This document shows positions 32,752 to 32,921 of a stretch of DNA of 32,921 nt, one piece after another; position 1 is the first letter of the stretch, and every line of letters begins with the position of its first letter. Below the pieces are notes generated by a model. That model was not told where the DNA came from. It made no database searches and worked only from the letters and a program-made list of their open reading frames with translations. A program made the translations under genes and the position numbers. Origin of the DNA: Bacillota bacterium (GTDB lineage Bacteria; Bacillota; Clostridia; Lachnospirales; Cellulosilyticaceae); assembly GCA_023393125.1 (NCBI GenBank), contig JAEWMQ010000050.1, positions 1-32,921 of the forward strand, written 5' to 3'.

Positions 32752-32921
32752 TATACAAGTCAGCAGCGAACAGCAGCAGACAAGAAAAGGCTTAAAGCCT
32801 TGATGATAATGAACTTTGAAAACAAAATAGTAACTATAAACCAGTCGATTCATTACGTCTCTATTATAGAGATGAGAATCAGTACAACTTGTACTAAGTA
32901 ATATAGTCAGTAGTAGAAATA
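32752..32921 (+). other. Leader of an rRNA operon (16S gene outside the window)
   Basis: The leader has the AATGAACTTTGAAAACA segment typical of Firmicute rRNA leaders and spacers, an AAGGC-TTAAA-GCCTT hairpin (32787-32801), a TCTCTATTATAGAGA dyad and GTACAACTTGTAC. These are expected for the antitermination and processing region before 16S rRNA. The 16S gene itself begins past base 32921. Confidence 0.8.

Noticed and set aside
1..32921. CRISPR array, insertion sequence, prophage or toxin-antitoxin module
   Set aside because: I saw no regularly spaced repeats, transposase or integrase motifs, or typical small toxin-antitoxin pairs on either strand.

Overview
The window looks like chromosomal DNA of a low-GC Gram-positive anaerobe of the class Clostridia. 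Support comes from the AT-rich sequence, strong AGGAGG-type ribosome binding sites, a SAM-I (S-box) riboswitch, ECF and NatA-like transporters, copper-amine-oxidase-like wall domains, and paired hypothetical families that I associate with Lachnospiraceae-type genomes. A Cellulosilyticum-like organism is possible, but that is inference only. Most genes and both rRNA loci read on the + strand, as expected for a leading-strand replichore arm. I see no transposase, integrase, phage gene or CRISPR array; it reads as core chromosome with some lineage-specific genes.

Layout. Bases 1-85 are the 3' end of a 23S rRNA gene, closed by a terminator with no 5S attached. A vWA-domain lipoprotein gene lies on the - strand, followed by a free-standing 5S rRNA gene with its own promoter and tRNA-Gly(TCC). 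Then come a decayed gene remnant (3106-3420, -), a two-gene ABC exporter whose ATPase appears to start at ATT, and a pair of unknown - strand genes. Next are tRNA-Gln(CTG) and a tRNA-Leu(TAA)/tRNA-Ser(TGA) unit. From 7.9 to 18.2 kb: an exported class A beta-lactamase-fold serine hydrolase, a NatA/NatB-like ABC pair with a CPBP protease domain fused to the permease, a convergent cytochrome-b5-fold protein, a zinc-ribbon membrane protein, a coupled pair of uncharacterised proteins (probably DUF6323/DUF6179), a TipAS-type MerR regulator with a 19-bp-spaced promoter, and an exported copper-amine-oxidase-like protein.

From 18.4 to 24.2 kb: a SWIM-finger SNF2 helicase, a DHFR/RibD-like reductase and a secreted TraB/GumN protein with an SLH-like N-terminus. 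On the - strand, 24.5-27.8 kb is a complete ECF transporter (S subunit, fused double ATPase, T subunit) behind a SAM-I riboswitch, a terminator and a consensus promoter; together these predict uptake of methionine or a related compound. RecQ, a small unknown gene, a Rho_N/SEC-C protein and a CsoR repressor follow. The window ends in the promoter and leader of a second rRNA operon.

Most notable: the split rRNA locus, the ATT-start ATPase, two dense DnaA-box clusters (30.4 and 32.65 kb, the second just upstream of the rRNA promoter), the S-box-controlled ECF operon, and the uncharacterised gene pair at 14.3-16.2 kb. I did not find a clear new defence or mobile system.
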